Shown here piece by piece: positions 35,865-48,500 of a stretch of 53,994 nucleotides of DNA. Position 1 is the first letter of the stretch, and the number at the start of each line of letters is the position of its first letter. The notes below the pieces were generated by a model that had not been told where the DNA came from, did not search any database, and saw nothing but the letters and a program-made list of their open reading frames with translations. The stretch covers positions 5,766 to 59,759 of the forward strand of contig NW_019091513.1 in the NCBI RefSeq assembly GCF_001949145.1. The letters are read 5' to 3'. Both the position numbers and the translations under genes were made by a program. The stretch comes from Acanthaster planci. Taxonomy: Eukaryota > Echinodermata > Asteroidea > Valvatida > Acanthasteridae.

Positions 35865-38509
35865 GTGAAGTGTATGCTCTACACTATTCCTTACAGATTG
35901 TGAGTTTGAACTACTGCTTTCCTCACAGTCCCCTCTGTCATTACAAACATATGATCCCACATAAAAACAATTTCACAAGAAGTTTACTTCCACACCATGA
36001 TTTTTTTTCACAAACATGACTTTGTGTTACAGAATTTCACTGGCGTGTTCCTGGACCACACCTTTTGTGGTTTTGAGGACCTGATCTCCAGAAATTGCTA
36101 AAAAAATCTATTGGGGAAAAGTTGGTGTTTTGGGAGAAATAGGAAACAGGGGCGAATCTGGGGGAAATCTATGAACAACAGGTAAATTTCATTAGCGTTA
36201 CAAACATTACTATGATCATCAGAGCCATCCAGGCCTATGTTGGCAGTCTCCAGATTTCAACATCTTGGTGCAATAGGATCTAGCCTATAACAATAAGCTA
36301 GAATGCACTGCATGCCAAGCGATCTCAAACAGATAAACTCAGGAAATAAAAACACCTGCAGCCAAACACTTGCTGACATGACCAACAACCAGGCAAATTC
36401 CCATACATCTCAGCAGCAGAGTTCTTGGAATCTCCTTGTTTCTTAGAATGCTTTTGTTGACTTCCCCTCCCCCAGCTGACACTGTACCAAAAATGGATCA
36501 GCAATTTTAAACAGTGGGTACTGGTGAAGAACCTTACTGGTTCTACAATAAAATTAGATGATCAAGTAACAGTAAAGCCTCCAAACCCAAAAAATTGAGT
36601 AAAAACACCTTTTATTCCCAAGAGAATCCCCCTGCTCTTTCTGCGTGGTTGTGAGCCAATCATTTCCCGGCTGTATAGTGGGAAAGCTGCCAAACAAAGC
36701 CTCAATACCGGCGATTCGCAAAAGTGCGCCTCCAAGAGTTTGCAACGCGCTGGCCAATCACAATGCGCGAAATCTCTTGACCCAGTGCGCATTTGAAAAT
36801 TGCCGCCTATCCAAAAACTACGCCTACTCTATCCATCATTATGTACTGTGTAACGAGAGAGTAAACTGGCTTGTGCATTTGGGATAGATGTGGCTTTGCC
36901 AATTCCTGAAGGCAAAAACCATTACCAAACCATTACGATCTTTAATCCACCAATACCATTATGATCTTAATCCACTGTAGCCAAATATATAACACAGCCT
37001 AGCTACAGCTACTTATATTTTCAAAGGAGGTTCAAATTAACAAGGGACTCATCTGTTTTAAACTTGTGAAAAGTGTTCGCAAGTATAACCTCTTGAGTGA
37101 TGACTTTTTCGAAAACGTTCCATAGAAACAAGGCAATTGGTTTATCTGAAACCAACACACTCCTTTCCCTTACCCAGTAGCACTATTAGAGTACAAATAA
37201 GCAGCATTTTGGGACTATAGTTTAATGAGTGCACACACCCAGGAAAAAATGGTCAATGAAATGATCCTTGCATCTGTGCGGTATTCAAATTCATGCATTG
37301 TAGTAATGTGTACTCAGGTAGAATCTTCTCACTTTTGTTAAACACCCTTAACACGTAGCTCATGTTTACTTGTTTTCCAACTGTAAGAACAGTCAGGCAA
37401 CTACATGTATCATGTACGTTTCCAATCACGTACATTTTCAGTGCAAATTGATATTATGAATTCAATAAAATTGTTACCAGAGAATATATATTTCTCTCTA
37501 GATTTTTGTGAAATCTCAACACAGATCCTTCCACAGTACAATCTGCTGATAAAATTTGCATTGTGAGGTCCAAAGTCCTCGTGAACACACTTGTTTGTGC
37601 ACCTAAAAAATAAAATCAAACTATTTTAAAAGTGCATATTTTACAACTGCTTGTATTTCACAAATCCAATGGTAATTTAGAAAAAATTTCTAACAGTCTT
37701 TTGACCTGCAAGTACAAGTAATACTGGAGGCGCGAGTTGACCTAGACGGGATAAAGATGAAGATGAGAGTATACAATGCATGAAAAACTTGTGGCATTGT
37801 TAACTGGTTGCTCAATGTGCATGTATTGATGGTCTACGGCGATGCCCAAAGGAGGTCTGATAGAAAATGACATGTCGGTCTTTCTTACACCTCCAATCCA
37901 CGCAAAAGATACCCAGAGGAAAACATATCATGCTGGCTGTTGGCTAAGTACTTCAAATTCAACTGTCGTGCTGTCAAGACAACAGCATTGTCTCCAAAAA
38001 GTAGCAACCGGGGGTTTGGGGAGGTGCAGCATAACTGATTTTTGCTTTTCGATGGTGCTTGACACAGGCATGGACAATCAGGCTATTTTACACGAATACT
38101 AGATGCAACCCTCTGTCTCATGGATAAGTGATATAAATATATCTGGCCACGATTGATTTGCAACTCTTATTAACGACCCAGTCACTGCATTACAGACCGG
38201 AATCCAATCACAAGGGTTACACTGCCTCAGGCACTTACAATTCATACAGAATCTTTTATGTGAAGTCATTTAAAACTTTGCACTGTGAACCACATCACAG
38301 CTAAAAACTAACACTGACTCTCTCACTTTTATCCTAATTGCCAATCATGCAGGTGCTCTCCAGCAAACACCACTGACGATGTTGCTGTTTCTATCCAAAA
38401 CACTCAGTTACCGATGTAAAAATCCTAACGCTCAACTGCAATCGCTCTTTTAGTGCAAGTGTTCAGCTGTGAACATGGTCAACAACTGCAGTCATCATTG
38501 TAATCTCTA

Positions 38510-38775
38510 TATTGCGCTTTCAATTGTACTTTCAATCTTAGCGTGCTTTACGATAATCAGCAGCTTCATCAGGCCAGACCATTTGACAGCCCAGGTCCAG
38601 CACATGTGAGGTCTCTACCCTCACGACAGACATCCATTTGTGCACCTTGGTGGAAGGAGGTAAGTAGGGGAAAAGTGAATTGCTAAAGGTCACTACACGT
38701 TACTAGCTGCTGGATTCGAACCCCCAACCATATGATCGAAGGCCACACATCAATGTGATGTGGAAATTTCCCAGC
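38510..38775 (-). mobile_element. tRNA-derived SINE, minus strand
   Basis: Read on the minus strand, a B-box-like gggttcgaatcc (38711-38724) is followed by a body with ccaaggtgcacaaatgg and a tail with taaagcacgctaag and gcgcaatatagag. This resembles the tails of tRNA-SINEs in marine deuterostomes. The 5' head is weak. Confidence 0.5.
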
Positions 38776-38926
38776 CCAGTTTTGAATTTTTGTCTTGCCA
38801 CAGGGTAACACTTGTCAATCATGATAATGTGAGGGTGATGTACAGGCAAGGTCAAAGGTCAGCCTGACATGCTTTCGGCCTGTGCGTCATTATATACAAA
38901 CATACCTGCATTAAAACACTGCATCA

Positions 38927-39574
38927 TCATGTTTCCTGCACCATTAAATCACTGCTGTGACTAAACGGTGCCTGCTTCTTCTCAAGAATACTGGCAATAC
39001 CTTCCTCTATATACTCCTCTGTGGGATCATGTGACTGTGGCAATGCATTATGGGTAGTTGAGGGCACCTGGGATACAGGCTCTTGATCATTACGATCTGG
39101 AGATGTATATATCTTTGCACGGGTGTCTATGTATTTGTCATCTTGCTTGATGCGGGTAGGTGGGAGGGCCGAAGTGAATCCTTTGGACCTCTGTATCCCT
39201 ATCCCTGAGTCGACAGATTCCAAGTCCCCGTCGGCTTCCCTCGGTGCGCTGCCCTCGCTGTTGGGCGTTTCCGGCGCTGACTCCACCCCAGGGGTAGGGG
39301 TACTGTTTGCTTGCTGCTGCCTGGTGTGGTCCTGAGCACTCTGAACGTCTATGCGTGGGAGCTTGCTGGCTAGCTTCATCAAGTTGAAATGACGGCTGCT
39401 GCCATAGGCCTCGTTAGAGCCATGCGAATCCACATGGATGTTAGACATCACAGGTTGATGGGCCAAGGCACTTGATGAGAAGGTTGATGTGGTACTGGTC
39501 TCTTGGCCAGCAGCTGCTCCCAATGCTCTCTGACTAGCAGAACTGGCTCCTTTACATGCATTCTCATACTCCTC
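38927..39574 (-). CDS. Coiled-coil gene, terminal exon (disordered tail)
   Basis: 215 codons from tccatttcag/GAGGAG to TGA at 38929-38927. The tail is low complexity and rich in Ser, Thr, Pro, Gln and acidic residues. A gtatgt donor lies shortly past the stop, so the 3' UTR may be spliced. A minus-strand AATAAA at about 36611-36616 is one possible end. Confidence 0.65.
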   Translation of the reverse strand, partial: EEYENACKGASSASQRALGAAAGQETSTTSTFSSSALAHQPVMSNIHVDSHGSNEAYGSSRHFNLMKLASKLPRIDVQSAQDHTRQQQANSTPTPGVESAPETPNSEGSAPREADGDLESVDSGIGIQRSKGFTSALPPTRIKQDDKYIDTRAKIYTSPDRNDQEPVSQVPSTTHNALPQSHDPTEEYIEEGIASILEKKQAPFSHSSDLMVQET

Positions 39575-42500
39575 CTGAAATGGAAACCACTATCATGTCA
39601 GACAGTATTCACAACATTCCTCACTACATGTCCCTACTTGGAGCGTTGTAGGAAATAAAAGTCAATGCAATATTTTGTACTCAAAGGTACGTGTATGATA
39701 AAACATGACAGTGTGTGTGCTTACCTATGGTTAACTATGGGGTATGGCTTACCCACGGTTCCCTATGGGATATGGCTTACCTATGGTTAACTATGGGGTA
39801 TGGCTTACCCACGGTTCCCCATGGGATATGGTTTACCTGTGGTTCCTTATGGGATACAAGAAACAAAGCGCAGCTATAAGGACACTAGACCCCACAAGTT
39901 AGTCTTCAAAACAAGGAAAAGTATCCCTCCCTACATGCTTGAAGTCATCCTGAATACATCTCTACCAACATTAACCAACAGCCTAAACCTTCTAACAGCA
40001 GGTTATGTTATTCATGCATGGCTTCCAACACTACAGTTGCATTGATACAAAGAAATTCCCTACTGTTCTGAAAAGTCTTCATTAAATTGGTGATGGATCC
40101 CTCGCGTCTTTTGTGAATACAATCTGTTTACAAAGGGCATCGTCAAATGACAGCACAGATAAGTTTAGCTGGCATCTGTACTGTACTTCATCATCGTATC
40201 TTTCTTGATCATGTGATTTAACGACATCCACGGAGAACACAGGGCAGAAGAGGAGCCATGCTTACTGTCACAAACAACCGCTGGTACCCATGCCATATCT
40301 GAGAAGGTACCGAGATCAGTGAACTCAACATAGTCCCCACAGGTGCCAGTTTTCATATCAGTCACATGTCACTTCTGCAGTACCAACAAACCAATGAGCC
40401 TCCCATATCCATAGCGCATGACAGCAGTCCCAATCCCATCCTCCGAGTTTGAACAGGAAACTGACATGCTCCACTGAAACTCCCAGCACCCCTCAGTCAT
40501 GCATCAATGGTCACAAAGGAACCAAGCCAAAACATCCCCATGAACTAAACATTCTGTTCAGACCTTGTTATTTTTTAATATGCTCAGCCATGCATGACGT
40601 CACAAGGCTGTACGTGACATTATCCAACCTGCTGCAGGATATCATTTGCACTGCCTCAACCTAAATGATTGGGAATTGTCGGGGGATTTTGGAAATTTGA
40701 GGCAGTAGCTGTCAAGAAATAACAGAGGATTTTGGAGGGTTGGGGCTGCACCCGATTTTATTCATGGGGGCAGTTTGAGGATCTCGAAGGACTGAGGATT
40801 CACCAAGGCAGAAAGGCCTAGGAGCTTAAAGTTGACCCACCTGTGTACATGTACATGTATCATGAATGAATTGCAAACTCTTCCCCAGGGAAAAACCATA
40901 ACACTCAAGCTGGATTACTCACTATGAGCTCAGACGTGTCATTTACCTTCAGCAAAACATTTTCAAGCGCCAGGCAAATTGACAAGTACTGTGTAGTGTA
41001 CTGAGATGAATATGCCATACACACACTTAGGCAGAAAAGGCATTAGCATGTGAACCAACACGTGTGCATATTTCATTCAAATACACTACACTTCCTGGTT
41101 CGAATAATGTCACGCTTCGGTACTTTATGCAGTCAGTGGACTACGTTGCTATGGTGATGGAAGAAGCGATCTATGCCTAAATGACCTGAGAGTATGTGTG
41201 ACGGTATCAGAGCATTAAAATAATGCACACCATTCCCAAAATTCTTCCAGATTAAAACCACATTTACGTCAGGCTTGAATTTACCTCATTTGGCAAAAAT
41301 ACACCAGGAATCATGTCAAAGCAAACAATTACTGCGTAACAGAAATCTAAGCACAAAGATTTTGGTAATAACTGCTTGTATGCACAAATTTATAACTACA
41401 AGTATGACGCTCCAACGAATCCCAAGGAGAGAATACAGAGACGTATACAAGGACTCACCTTCTTAGCAATAAGCTGGTCAATGGCATCAGATACTTCAGA
41501 CATGTAGGACGGAGCACGGAGACCCAAGGTCTCAAATTGGCTGAAGGTCGATGGTGTATGACTTATTGGTTTACTCTGGAAAACATGAACAAAAAGAGCA
41601 TTGCGTCACATGAATGAAGAGGCCAGTCCACCTTCCCCGGTTGCCCCCTCGGTGATAAAATCCAATGAACATGCATTATACTGGGAGACCAATATCAGCT
41701 CAGACTAATATTCCGTGAGGGAAACGTGCAGGCATCGCCCTATGCAGTTCACACTGCAGGTTCTCCATTCTTCTTCTACAAGCCTGTTTCAGACGGAAAA
41801 CCCCTGCCAGACATTTTCTTAACACTGACAATACTAACCCTATCTTACCGGAGCTGCACTCAGCCAGAGGTGTAATACCATGAAGCCAGCTCACCACTGG
41901 CTTGTGGATATAACCAGCAAATGTATTTAAAAACCTGTATATATGCTTCTAGGACATTTCAGAAGCAAGCATCATAAGACACAACCCAGTAGTGAATTCT
42001 TTCATGTTTGAAAATGGTGACATGTGCACCGACTGGCAATAAGTGCAGGAGATAAAAAATCTGAACGAGAAAAATGAAGAGCTCCATTCTTGAAGTCAAA
42101 GCTCAGCAGATGGTAAAGCCCTGCTGTATTGTTTGAAAGGCCCCAGGGCCATGTAGGCCTAGCAGCAACATCAATACTTTAACCATAACCTAATGCAAAA
42201 GCCAAGGGCGTTGGGGTTGAACAGGCATGCAACTCTTCAATTTGAAAAAAAGAAGAAAATATTCTTGCATACAAAACTGCATGCACGCAGTGCAAAGCTA
42301 ATTCGGCGTGGGGTCTGGGCCTGCCTCAGGGGCCCCAGAAAATTTTGAATTTTACATACTCTGTGGAGCATTCTATGCAGTTTTTGGCCCCAGTTGAAGT
42401 GAAATTTGAGTGACAGATATAAAGCTTTTTATGGTATACTTTACATTAAGAATAAACAAAATGCTTCTTATTTGTGATTCTTTTTGATCTTTTTATTATG

Positions 42501-45500
42501 AGAGGTACATTCTATGAAATAAACCTGTGACATAAAATTCATATTCCCACTTGTCTAATGGATCTTTCTTTTGGATGTTTTTACCATCTGATCGGTCAGC
42601 GTTACAAGTCCACCTCTGCCGTAATCCATTTCCTTTTTGCATACCAAGCAATATGCCATGCCTGGCCGATCCAGTTTTCAGACAGCTTCAGCTAGAGGAA
42701 CACCATCAACTGCTTTTTCCAACCAGTACCACTTCCAAGCATTTTTTATGCCTTTATCAATGGTTTTGATATCCTGTCCATCACGTTCAGTGATAACCTT
42801 CCTTTCGGAAGTCATTTTGAGTTTTGACGCATGGGTGATCGACGATCACAATGCACGTTGACAACAGCATTTTTTCAACGTTTGTGGCCGGTCGCTTCTA
42901 ATGGTATAGTATCCATATAACGACGTTTTCATTAACGTCAGGAAAAAATGCGGCACCGGACTATTGGCTTGTCGTCAACAGAGGGCACTTGCACGTACGG
43001 TGCTGAGTCTGTGTCCTGTATTTTTTAGTGCATTTTACGTATGCACAAAACAAGGGGCCAGATGAGGTATTTGTGCTCATTAATGTGTTCCGAAAAGTGG
43101 AACTCCGTGCGCACTCGCTGGCGCGGCCAGCGCCACCGCGCGAACAGAAACAAGCCCAAAACGCGGATATTATTTTTGTGTGGCAAAGTTGCATGCCTGG
43201 TTAAACCTACAGGGTCTGTGCAGATCCATGACCTCAGTGGACGGAATGCCACCTACCGGGTAGGATGACTTGCGGTTGTGTTTCCTGATGGCTCGCTTCT
43301 TCTTGGCTGAGGTTGTTGGGAGGAAAGCATCATTGTCGTTGGTCTTTTTCTTCAGGATGACATAGTTTACCACTGACTCCTCATCTCTCCCACAGATTGC
43401 AGAGGAAACGGATACAGTAGGAGATTGCACTGTCAATAAAAGTGGTTACAAATGCAAATGAAGCCACGTGGAACCATTGAGAGCAGCCACACACAGCCCC
43501 TACAGTCTTCGGTAATTCAGTTGGCAAAGTCAAATACACTACTCCTGGAATATCCACGAACCTGACCCAAAGTAGGTTTGCACTGTTTGTCACTCGATAC
43601 ATATGATGCACATAATCGGTAACTGACATTTTAATGCATAACATCTCACCCACTGATTCTGTCTCTCTCGTTTCCCAGAATGCATTCACTGATTTTTACC
43701 ATTTCAGAATTCAAGATTGTCCTAGTATGTAAGTGAAAATCTGCAAATGAGGCTGAAAATAGAAGCATGCGCATACATGTATGTGTTCACATTTAAATGT
43801 ATAGCTACGTATAACGCTGCTGTGCCAAACATCCCCCTTGGCTCCAAAATTTTCCACACTTTTACTGAACACTGCAAATTTGCTTTAAATAGCAGAAATA
43901 TATTTAGCACTGACGATACGACTCAAAGGAACAATGGCCAACAAGGAGGGGGGGAGAATTAGGATCAGTTTCAAGTACTAACTCAACCTGTCACAAAAAA
44001 ACAACTTCAAGAATTGAAGTGGTCCACATCAGCCCAGTTCAGGGCTACATCTCAGATATATGCCGACACAGTCTGTCTTGTACTCATTAATCTAACCTGG
44101 TGATAGAGCCGACGCACCTAGGGGAAGCTCTTGATCTGGGGTCAGATAACGCTGTAGATATTTAATCAGGGCAGCACATAACTGCCTTTCATCTTCATAG
44201 GGTTGACGGGATGCCTCATAGTCCTGCCTGTAGTATTAGATGAAAGTGAGGAAATAAGTCAAATAAACAAATACAAATCGTCAGAGACACACGAACTATG
44301 CACGCGAGGTGATGCAATTTATGCACAGATTAGAGAACCAAGGTATTTTCGTTTTCACGAACTGGCACCCGGTGCAGTGTGACACTTTTGCCGCGCACTC
44401 CGTGTATTTTTGTTTTCACAAACTGACACTGATCTTAATTTCACCAGTTAAAACGACTTTTCATTACATTTTTGTGTGATGCAAGAAGCATCCGGATGGA
44501 TTAGATTCATGTCGATCTTTTCCAAGCGAATGAAAAAGCCACAGTTTCATTCATGCTCAAATAAAAGTATGAGATTGGCGTTTGCCAAACCGGAGCGCAG
44601 AGTTGGTTCCTTTCTTCAATTTAACATCGGCACTCATATCGGCAAGGAAGGTTAAATTTTGCCGATACGATGTTTTGCCGATGTTGGCAAACATCGGCCC
44701 GATCCGATGTCTGATCCGATCATCGGTTGATCCCTGATCCTGGGCCAAGACTATATCATCACAGTGACATATGCAGGTCTTCGGTTTTTCTCCCAAAAGA
44801 CTCAATTTCTTCACCCGAAGAAGAACCCTCCCCCTAGATCAGGTGATAATACTGCGTCTAAAAAAATGCTGAACTAAATCAACATGTATCGGGGGGGGGA
44901 ACTTGTCACCCTCCTCATCCCCTCCGGATAACCTCTGAATCATCAAGATTAATGCCAGTAGGTTCCAAAGTGGGCCATCTTTTCCTTACCACTCTTTCTT
45001 TCGTGCTTCTTCTAGTGCTCTCTTCTCTTCCTCCTTCCGTCTGAAGCTGTCTGCTCGCTGCTGTTTCTGTTGGATGTGATACTTGCTGTTTTGCTGTCTG
45101 AACTCGGCGGTCAGCTGGCGGCGGCGCTCATACAGCTCGTCAATTTCTAGATGAAAGAAAAGTCACATCAAAAATCATTTATCAAAAAAATCGTGGGAAA
45201 TATTTGTCCCCCCTTTCCAGTGCTTCTCTTCCTTTATCAGTGCAATTTCAATAAGCTAAGACTGTAAAAGCTCACCTTTTCCTTGTTTATTTGATGAAAG
45301 CAGATGATGTTTGGGTCAGGCATGACCAATCAAGGGCAATGTGATTTTGTTATGACGAACTGGCTTTCTAAGATGTGGTTAGCAGAGTTACTTTGAGGCT
45401 TATTCATTGTTCAACAATTGTCAGCAAATGTATATTGAACTAAGGATCATTTTGCATGACTCTATTTAGACTGGTACCTAGAATCCCCCAAAAGACAAAC

Positions 45501-48500
45501 TTCAGAGTTAAAAGCATCAGAAATCAATTTTCAAGACAATTCCTATAATGTACTGTGTAAAACTTGGCATGCGAGGCAGATAACTCTTCGTTCACACCAT
45601 GATAATGACTGACATTCCATCTTGCGAAAGAAATCGAAGAAAGCAGCTCAGGAATCTATTTTTGAGTCCAGCTGCACGATAAAAAGTTGCCTGAAGCTTA
45701 GCCCTTACGATCCCAAACCAGCCAAACTCCAACACCAGAGCGTGATGGAATCTATTTCTAAGGATGGATTTGTTGTTTGTGGTACCCACTGCTATATCTG
45801 ACTTGCACCAGCCAGCCGACACTGGCAAGCTCGGTGGTCGAGTGGTTAAGACGTCTGCACTAGTAAGCAGGAAGTCATGGGTTCAAGTCCCAAAGGAGGA
45901 TGCTTGTGGGGTTTTTTTTTCACAAGCTTTCAGAGGAAACACAGAGCATACTGGGTTACAATATACGTTGAGCAGGGCACAAATCCCAAATGATGAGTTG
46001 GAATCTGTTAGGATAAATACCGCACTGGTAAACAGACTGTTTTATGTGGGATGAGGCATACATGTACCACAAATAAACAGAGTTCTCAAGGATGAGGAAG
46101 GTTCCCAGTAAACCACTCCAGGGAGTCAGGGTTAAGCCTTTGTACGAATAAATCTATGCACCAGAGACATAAAAAAGTAAGCAAGAGAGGCAGGGCTGAA
46201 TCAGTCAGCTCGGCTGAATCAGTTACATGGACTAGTAACAACTGGACATGTATAAAGCACACCTAGGCAACAGTTCCAAACAACAAGCTTTTAACTTTTA
46301 ACTTGAACCTTTTTCCCAGTCAAAGCGGCACCTTGACCCCGTCCGTGTAGGATGGCGCCCTCGGTAACTGACCTTTCTTGAGAGCCTCTCTCTTAGGGCC
46401 TGCCTCTCGGTATCTGTTCCAGGCTTCGTCAATCTTGCTCTTGTTCGTCTTCAGATGCTGCTTGACTTCATCCTCTTTAGTTTTCAGTGACGACACAAGG
46501 CGGAAATATTTCTACAGAGAACACAACATAAAGGTCAAGAATTCAACAAATACATTCAGTGTACTGTGAAGCCGACGCACAGACTCTGTAGAAATGAACA
46601 CTTACATTCCATAGGAATAGCAACAAACACCAATGTGTATTACTGAGAGTCGACTGTACACACTTACGACAAATCAATGGTTATTTCATTTAAATTTTTT
46701 TTCCTTTGAGAAAGGTTCTGCTAGGATCCAACTGTCAGGCCCTCCATATTTTGTGATTTGTATTTTAGGTCACTGTAGTCAGCAAGCAGTTCGCAGCAGT
46801 TTCGTATTACATATCTCTGAAATTCATTTCAATATTAAGATGATTTTAACACCTGTCAACTGTGACGCATTCCTCCTCTGGAATAACATTCACTCATCCT
46901 GGACCATTCCATCATGAGACCATACCATTTAATAAAAACATCTCTGCACTGTGAATACTAATGATAAGCTTAATTTACGATACATTGCACCTCCCTGGGC
47001 AGCTACTTTCAACTAAGAGTCAATTCTACAGATAATTATCCTGTCTTCACAGTGCATGTATGGTATCACAAAAACATCTGCAACTTTGTAATTAGGCTCA
47101 TTATTGTTCGCAGGCAAAATGTCCCATTAAAATTGCACGTTGAACTGTCTAAGCCTTGTGCAAAGGAAATAACTGTCAACTGTTTCCGGCAATGCGCTTC
47201 TAAATTGGCTTTTCCATGGCACCCTTGCTGATGGAGCACTTCACTTTGAATTGCTTTAAGTTTTCAGATCATCTATTAAGATCTCATTGTTAGCTGTCAC
47301 TTTAATTTATTATTTTAATGTATTATTTTAATGTATTATTTTAATAGGAAATGCCCTTATAACGACATGAAATAAACTTGAAATTCCAAAATACGAGGGC
47401 ACATACAGATGTAATATATATATATCTCGGCCTAAAATGAGTCATAACCCACCTAGGTCACTTTTGTGTTAAAAGGCCTTCAGTGAACCATACACAAATT
47501 AAATCAGAAAGGAACCACAACATTTTTAAATCAGGATGCCATAAAAGAGAGCTTACGCTTTCTAATGTAAACCAAAGCTAAGCTACCAACAAGAAAGTCC
47601 TCTTTGTGTGCGATCTGGTACCACACGTGCTAATAGAGTATCGAAGTGTGACGTCACTGTGAACCAGAAAGTGCAGTGCAAACGAATGGAGTACGCGCGC
47701 GTGTTGGTTCACGCACTGGTTCTCGCACTAATGCCTTTTACACACTAATTGTACGTGTGACGTATTCACTTCGGAACTCTATACCTGCTCACTGATGGCA
47801 TAACAAACTGTAATGTCTCACGTAACTTTCAAGCAGTGTTGTAGTCGAGTACTTTTCGAGTGGCAAGTTTGCTGCCAAACATGAAGCTGTATATTAAAGA
47901 GGGACCACAGCTGAAGAAGATGGGCATTGGACAGTAAATGCACCAAGGTAAGATTAGAAAGTAAAAAAATGACTTCAAGTAATCACTGTTACATGAAAAC
48001 TTAGTTAATAAAAACAAAGAAAAGTACCCAGCCAAGTACGAAAATCAACCAAGTATATTTGAAGTACCTTTTCCCTTACACTTTTACAAACCAGGGCGTT
48101 TTGAAGTCTTGAATTATTACACCTTTGTGCATTTACCATCAAAGGTCCATTATTCTCTAACTTCGTTCCCTCTTCACCAGTTCAATTATCTGGCAGTGAA
48201 CTTGTTAGCTGGAAACTCATTGACTCACAGGACTGCTTGTATGTTTATACTCACGTCTCTTTCATCTTTCACAGTCTTCTTTCTGGCTCGTAGACTTTCG
48301 ATCTGCTGTTTCTGCTGTTGATATTCTCTGAGGTGGAAACCCAAAAAAACCTGGCACGTCAGTTAATGGCAGACGCACACAGTGCCAAATGAACAGTATG
48401 CAGTTGAGACGTATATCCACTTCCAAGCTGATGTAAGAGAGATGCGTGCAAGCCTGCAAGGCAGGCACCGTTTGAGAATCACCCTCCAAATCATTTGAGG

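Larger units (their letters stand above)
33306..38509. other. Region between the FAM167 and coiled-coil genes
   Basis: Apart from the hairpin at 34.0 kb and the inverted repeat at 35.75 kb, nothing is recognised. A GC-richer patch at 36640-36800 holds two CCAAT motifs. Part of 36.6-38.9 kb may be 3' UTR of the convergent coiled-coil gene. Confidence 0.35.

Noticed and set aside
36640-36800. CpG-rich patch with two CCAAT motifs as a promoter
   Set aside because: No exon follows on either strand that I can support, so it remains only a compositional note.
45825-45897. tRNA gene with A and B boxes
   Set aside because: The acceptor stem does not pair and the sequence continues into a SINE body seen elsewhere, so it is a SINE head.
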